Assembly: GCA_011390155.1 (NCBI GenBank)
Contig: JAABSW010000002.1
Location: 62,001 to 126,000, forward strand
Direction: 5' to 3'
Source: Clostridiaceae bacterium
Lineage (GTDB): Bacteria; Bacillota; Clostridia; Peptostreptococcales; Tindalliaceae
DNA: 64,000 bases
The position numbers were made by a program, and so were the translations under genes. The notes under the pieces are model-generated. The model did no database searches, was not told the DNA's origin, and saw nothing but the letters and a program-made list of their open reading frames with translations. Within the stretch, counting starts at the first letter, position 1, and each line of letters starts with the position of its first letter. Shown piece after piece: positions 60,801 to 64,000 of this stretch.

Positions 60801-61187
60801 GGACACCAGGGGGCAGAACGAAAATTCACCGTCACCTATATGGAGATGATCGAGGATGGCGATACCCTGATTTACGGCCCGGTGAGCGATGTGGGTGAGT
60901 TGGCCGCCGAAGCTCCTTCTTCAGCCGGTGTCAATATTCTGGGCACCTGGAAAGGCAAGGTGCAAATCACAAACCAGGAAGTCACGGTGGGCATTGTACC
61001 AGGAGGAGACGGCTACGATTACCTCATGGCCAATTCCCTCTACCCGGAAGTGCAGCTGTGGGGCAATGACAACGGGGATGGCACCGTCACCTTTGGGAAG
61101 GACCAGGGATTTGAAGTGCTGCTGATAAAGAATTCCGAGAATGAACTGTATCAGATAGCACCTCCCATTACCCTGAGACGCCAGTAA
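57894..61187 (+). CDS. Zinc-ribbon membrane-anchored zincin-like protein
   Basis: A 1097-residue protein. It begins with two zinc ribbons (CPACRRELPDGLKFCTSC and CPSCEKENPAGVKFCVHC), then a Pro/Ser-rich linker, then one transmembrane helix near residues 125-147 (IALIAGVLVIALIGLVVG). The rest should be extracytoplasmic. A metallopeptidase motif HELFH lies at residues 552-556, followed by a candidate third ligand Glu575 in AFFESTAAMLEYEA, the gluzincin arrangement. The C-terminus (residues ~1015-1097) is a beta-rich domain with NILGTWKGKVQITNQEV. The ATG at 57894 has AAAGGATGAGG upstream. No named family is recognised. The ribbons inside and the peptidase outside suggest a sensing or processing role. 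Confidence 0.8.
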   Translation: MAYCPACRRELPDGLKFCTSCGNKMVPITTKNLCPSCEKENPAGVKFCVHCGKSMSHSHLPHAEHPKAVLVPMSHGDLSTNELETEPFAAPDPAPEKPVPSASSFINPAQGQPSSASPEPSSKGKRIALIAGVLVIALIGLVVGQSLFSADRLKEEGLSGSSGLSKVTSDTGDLNPAPIPLSGSKPFRIEHSDALTLWADEHALDQDRDFQVSTLQEDELFEFATKVNSDEWLVIDAYHVDAGLAPDELFPGHYTIEIDLKAMGIPENLYDQVSILRHSDGQPYEEMNTWLEGHVLMCQARQNSILAVLLGLTIGLPVVYHIEYSKREMGGPAWLIGTNAYENVNWFNYKGLDGYTIYWPDIMISANPQEVDQVRKAIEDYEPLENLLQKQRQLTSGGGTNPTEYGHQVRNFIDQRSDFLHQSALDIHEEKGKAFAEASKKLNDPQWREDNLFPLEVKESLNAVRYADEYLFTHRQLLKPKNRTEIFLLPDWPHGAENYGFAVTPWVGPRFYQLLGPIYMHINVSSNVFPQVSGKATVDRNKVDNFRITILHELFHVAQGEYLRIGSSFHTAFFESTAAMLEYEAKDYYVKNGWIKPGTVLTGRNFKELLRLTNGFPSYWEDQLSSSADWDTYTNHHAYTLSLFYDFMRDRYYASQPDQFLRDLLGQYHYDRDWMKAMIHRTSNSEEVFKMDFRLFYAHEGPVIAQHVVPNIDNSLDEYRNMLYDLTPTDTLQTIDDIIRPLSSGLRIFKVGYDTNRYSPNDVTFVLMKHRPGELMENDIWLRVSLTNSQQRGHDFTTITGKYHAIQGIEPSLVAVQEITARKDVSADSLKYTSTILTPPSSPHLKMEENKLVVNLLPYSQAAVEGIVNKYLVTIQDPYGHTVVLETREPLLELELDGSGDFIDWESSEMKNLIGDSARKYLENNPSLRAQLESEYDHETIESALNSVGDLNMDMGVMGRAAEVLNQAAGHQGAERKFTVTYMEMIEDGDTLIYGPVSDVGELAAEAPSSAGVNILGTWKGKVQITNQEVTVGIVPGGDGYDYLMANSLYPEVQLWGNDNGDGTVTFGKDQGFEVLLIKNSENELYQIAPPITLRRQ

Positions 61188-61243
61188 ACCAACTAACTGA
61201 AATTTTTCCCAAATTATGATCATCTCATCAAGGAGGAAATGCC

Positions 61244-62737
61244 ATGACTGTCAAATTTTGTGGAGAATGCGGCCACCCACTGGAGCCTGAAAGTCAATTT
61301 TGTGGGGAGTGTGGTTGGAAAGTGCCAAAGCAGGATGAAACAGAAGCAAGCACTGTTGAACAACCTGCTGAACAACCTCTTCAACAACCTGTTCAGCCGC
61401 CTATTAAAGAACCACCTGCTTCTTCAATGAACCAAACAGACCAAAAACCCTGGCAACCTCAACAAAGGGAACACAATCCTTTCAAATCATTTTCCCAGGC
61501 TGTAAATCAGGGAACCCAGCATCAGTGGAAAGGTGAAGGCAGTGGAGGGCAGACAAGAGCTGATCCCCACCCATCAGCCAAGGATACGGCCGCACCTCCC
61601 CCGTCTGCTTCGCCTGTAACAATGTCGCCACAGCCTTCTGCTTCAAACCCCCGACACCCTGGGGCAATCCGGCAGAAAACTTCTGTGCATCCGGGAAATC
61701 AAGGAGCCATGCGCGGCGCCCCCGGTTCAGTAAAAAAGAAACCCATTGCCTTGATTGTGGGCGGAATCCTTCTGATACTCATTTTGGCAGCTGGTGCCAT
61801 GTTCTTCCTGGGAGATAGAAACAACCCTGGCGAAACCGGTAGTGCCGCCTCATCTGGTTTGTTTTCAGGAGGCATCTCACCGGAAAGCTTAGATGGCAAC
61901 TGGTTTTCAGATTTTACACCCCTTTCTGTTACACTTAATGACGAGGTTGTCCCAGAATACAATGTCATGATTGGCCGCACCACCAGTACCCAGATGAACT
62001 TGTCCATGAACAGCGACGGCACGGGATCAGCTTCTTTCCAGGGCAGCAGTTATGGCTATGAATTTTCCAGCGAAGCCGAGGTCATTTTGAATAATAATCA
62101 ACTCCTTGTTCGTTACCACGACCCTGAAACGGGTTACCAATTGGAGTACACAGGTACTGTGGCCAACGACGGAGATGGATACTTCGTAACAGGAACCTAC
62201 GAAACTGTCATGGCAGAATCCGGGGTGATCCCTGGAGAGCTTCGTGTCAAAGGCTCCTGGGAATCCTATACGGTGCAGGCCCGTGTGGGAGAGGAACTGA
62301 ACACCACCGGCGCAAAAACCGACACCACCCTGGCAGACCTGCAGGGTGAGTGGTCTGGATCACTGGTTTTTGATGACTTTGTCATTAGAAACGCACCGCC
62401 GGGCAGTGAAGAGGAAGTGCAGGCATTTCAGGAAGAAGTCATCGGCAAGGAATCAACCTGTACCCTGCATTTTCAGGATGATACCTTTTTCATGACCTTT
62501 GTTTTCCCAGATGGAACCGAAGATGTATTGGATGAATTTCCACCCATCACCCTGGAAAACGGAGTGTTCTCAGTGGCTTCTGCCAGTTCTCCCAACGACC
62601 GGGACAATTTCCGAATTGATGTGTACGGAGTGGTGAAGGACACTGGCATGCAAATGATTGAGGGAGGTTTTACCTTTATAGCAGCCGAAGGCGGCTCAGA
62701 TTTCGAAATGAAAGCCAGCTTTCAAGTGACCAAATAA
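61244..62737 (+). CDS. Zinc-ribbon membrane protein with beta-rich extracellular domains
   Basis: A 497-residue protein of the same architecture as the preceding gene. A zinc ribbon at residues 6-23 (CGECGHPLEPESQFCGEC) is followed by about 130 residues rich in Pro, Gln and Ser. One transmembrane helix lies near 166-188 (IALIVGGILLILILAAGAMFF). Two beta-rich domains follow outside: LDGNWFSDFTPLSVTLND and LQGEWSGSLVFDDFVIRN, a repeated G-x-W-S opening reminiscent of lipocalin-like or META-like folds. GGAGG lies before the ATG. It is 56 nt after the zincin gene and 19 nt before lemA. Function unknown. Confidence 0.8.
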   Translation: MTVKFCGECGHPLEPESQFCGECGWKVPKQDETEASTVEQPAEQPLQQPVQPPIKEPPASSMNQTDQKPWQPQQREHNPFKSFSQAVNQGTQHQWKGEGSGGQTRADPHPSAKDTAAPPPSASPVTMSPQPSASNPRHPGAIRQKTSVHPGNQGAMRGAPGSVKKKPIALIVGGILLILILAAGAMFFLGDRNNPGETGSAASSGLFSGGISPESLDGNWFSDFTPLSVTLNDEVVPEYNVMIGRTTSTQMNLSMNSDGTGSASFQGSSYGYEFSSEAEVILNNNQLLVRYHDPETGYQLEYTGTVANDGDGYFVTGTYETVMAESGVIPGELRVKGSWESYTVQARVGEELNTTGAKTDTTLADLQGEWSGSLVFDDFVIRNAPPGSEEEVQAFQEEVIGKESTCTLHFQDDTFFMTFVFPDGTEDVLDEFPPITLENGVFSVASASSPNDRDNFRIDVYGVVKDTGMQMIEGGFTFIAAEGGSDFEMKASFQVTK

Positions 62738-62756
62738 AGAAAAGGGAGTGACCATC

Positions 62757-63314
62757 ATGCTATTACCAATTGTCGGCATTATCCTGGGGTTCATTGTGTT
62801 GATTGGCGTTCTTGCAGCCGCTTATTACAACCAGTTTGTTACCCTGCGCAACAAAAGTGACGAAGCCTTTTCCACCATGGACGTGTACCTGAAAAAGCGG
62901 TACGACCTGATTCCCAACCTGGTGGAAACGGTGAAAGGCTACGCTACCCATGAGCAGGAAACCCTGGAGCGGGTGACACAAGCCCGTAACATGGCCATCC
63001 AGGCCAACAATTTTCAGGAACGCCAGCAACAGGAAAACATGTTGTCCGGCACGCTGAAATCACTGTTTGCACTGTCGGAGAACTACCCAGACCTGAAAGC
63101 AAACACCAATTTCCTTGATTTGCAAAACCAACTGCAAAAATTGGAAGAAGACATTGCCCAGTCACGGAAATATTATAATGGCGTGGTGAAAGTCTTTAAC
63201 ACAAAGATCCAGGTATTTCCAGCCAACCTGGCCGCCATGATGCTGGGCTTTCACACATATCCCTATTTTATGGCAGATAGGCAGGAGCGAGAAAATGTCC
63301 AGGTACAGTTCTAA
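62757..63314 (+). CDS. LemA family protein
   Basis: A 185-residue LemA-type protein: one N-terminal membrane helix (IVGIILGFIVLIGVLAAAYY), then the family motif YNQFVTLRNKSDEAFSTMDVYLKKRYDLIPNLVETVKGYA. The long helices continue to IAQSRKYYNGVVKVFNTKIQVFPANLAAMMLGF. LemA proteins are common in bacteria, often beside DUF2207 proteins, with no firm biochemical role. The ATG at 62757 lies after AAAGGGAG; an upstream GTG at 62748 is too close to the site. It is followed 31 nt later by a DUF2207 gene. Confidence 0.92.
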   Translation: MLLPIVGIILGFIVLIGVLAAAYYNQFVTLRNKSDEAFSTMDVYLKKRYDLIPNLVETVKGYATHEQETLERVTQARNMAIQANNFQERQQQENMLSGTLKSLFALSENYPDLKANTNFLDLQNQLQKLEEDIAQSRKYYNGVVKVFNTKIQVFPANLAAMMLGFHTYPYFMADRQERENVQVQF

Positions 63315-63345
63315 CCATCGTCCCTGGAAACGAAGGAGGAACACC

Positions 63346-64000
63346 ATGAATTTCATTCAACGGCTGATAATCATTACCCTTTTATCACTGTTATTGGCGG
63401 CTTCTTTCCCCTTATGCCCTGCTGCCCAGAACACCAATTTTGTGATTCAGGCCTACGATATCAACATGCAGGTCCAGGATGATAACAGCTACCTCATCAC
63501 CGAAACCATCAATGTCTTATTCAACGTTGACCAAAGGGGAATTATTCGCACCATCCCCCTGAACACCTACCGTGGTGATGCAGCTCAGATCACCGATGTC
63601 AGTGTGAATGGACACCCTTTTGAAACCAGCCGGGAGGGTGGTGACCTGAGAATCCGCATCGGTGACCCGGACCGGTATGCCAGCCCACAGGAACAATACC
63701 GCATCTCTTATCGTTATGCCATTGGTGATGACGGGTTAAGTGATATGGATGAGTTGTATGTTAACCTCATTGGTCTGGACTGGGATGTGAACATTGAGGA
63801 GGTCACCTTCACCATTGTCATGCCTGCCGCCTTTGACCCTTCCCCTCTGAATTTTACCTACGGAAGGGCTGGCAGTACAGAAAATGAAAGGGTGGATTAC
63901 CAAGTGGCCGGCACCACCATCACCGGATCGCTTCCAGGAGGCCTGGGCCCTCACGAAGCCCTCACCGTTGCACTGCCATTGCCAGAAGGTTACTTTATCA
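63346..64000 (+). CDS. DUF2207-family membrane protein, N-terminal part (cut by window edge)
   Basis: The frame is open from ATG 63346 to the right edge, about 218 residues. A signal peptide (LIIITLLSLLLAASFPLCPAA, about residues 7-27) leads into an extracytoplasmic beta domain: INMQVQDDNSYLITETINVLF, then RGIIRTIPLNTYRG and YRISYRYAIG. This is the conserved N-terminal DUF2207 (YciQ-like) domain; full members have further membrane helices, which lie outside the window. GGAGGA precedes the ATG. The LemA-DUF2207 pair is common, so both may work in one membrane complex. Confidence 0.88.
   Translation, partial: MNFIQRLIIITLLSLLLAASFPLCPAAQNTNFVIQAYDINMQVQDDNSYLITETINVLFNVDQRGIIRTIPLNTYRGDAAQITDVSVNGHPFETSREGGDLRIRIGDPDRYASPQEQYRISYRYAIGDDGLSDMDELYVNLIGLDWDVNIEEVTFTIVMPAAFDPSPLNFTYGRAGSTENERVDYQVAGTTITGSLPGGLGPHEALTVALPLPEGYFI

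Overview
The window reads as chromosome of an anaerobic, mid-GC member of the Clostridia. Three things point there: a selenocysteine-type peroxiredoxin, a tungsten/molybdenum aldehyde:ferredoxin oxidoreductase (AOR) locus with a sigma-54 activator, and a Firmicutes-style fatty-acid operon built on FabK. Shine-Dalgarno sites are strong (GGAGG) and GTG and TTG starts occur. The genus cannot be fixed from sequence alone. I saw no rRNA, tRNA, CRISPR array, phage or insertion sequence. Genes are dense, mostly on the minus strand up to 25.9 kb and mixed afterwards.

Layout. 0-5 kb (minus): glycogen operon glgC-glgD-glgA-glgP, with glgP running off the left edge. 5-8 kb (minus): threonine branch, an ACT-domain regulator, then hom and thrB. 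8-11 kb: small membrane protein, asparaginase, MATE exporter, PgpA-like phosphatase. 11.4-13.1 kb (minus): a metal-type locus, cysteine-bearing MarR, a 51-residue Cys-rich peptide and a DUF318-type permease, with the same operator in front of marR and in front of the permease. 13-19.5 kb: UvrD-like helicase, glutamine amidotransferase, Sec-peroxiredoxin (UGA at the catalytic position with a hairpin behind it), two unknown proteins and a phosphoesterase. 19.6-25.2 kb (minus): sigma-54 activator, AOR, SPASM radical SAM protein and MoaD-like protein, with a consensus -24/-12 promoter and palindromic activator sites. 25-28 kb: thiol peroxidase, tautomerase, molybdopterin oxidoreductase and a detached fabZ. 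28.8-30 kb: iron alcohol dehydrogenase behind a second sigma-54-like promoter. 30-35.5 kb (plus): fabH-fabK-fabD-fabG-acpP-fabF behind a FapR-like operator. 35.5-42 kb (minus): cysteine-desulfurase-like enzyme, dUTPase, DapA-family lyase, glutamate dehydrogenase, MATE exporter and nitroreductase. 42-51 kb (plus): metal-regulated DUF1980-type lipoprotein, then a very tight seven-gene cluster of two acyltransferase-like proteins, four radical SAM proteins and one methyltransferase. 51-56.4 kb: argH, then mutY, rmuC and a DUF418 protein. 56.5-64 kb: 2-Cys peroxiredoxin under a Fur/PerR-type palindrome, then a PH-like protein, a zinc-ribbon membrane metallopeptidase, a second zinc-ribbon protein, LemA and a truncated DUF2207 protein.

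How the parts fit. AOR and the alcohol dehydrogenase interconvert acid, aldehyde and alcohol and may share the sigma-54 activator. Three unlike peroxiredoxins (Sec, Tpx, 2-Cys) cover peroxide defence. The most likely undescribed system is the radical SAM/acyltransferase cluster at 42.76-51.01 kb. It has its own promoter, gene-to-gene spacing of -17 to +11 nt, three paralogous radical SAM enzymes and no visible precursor peptide.
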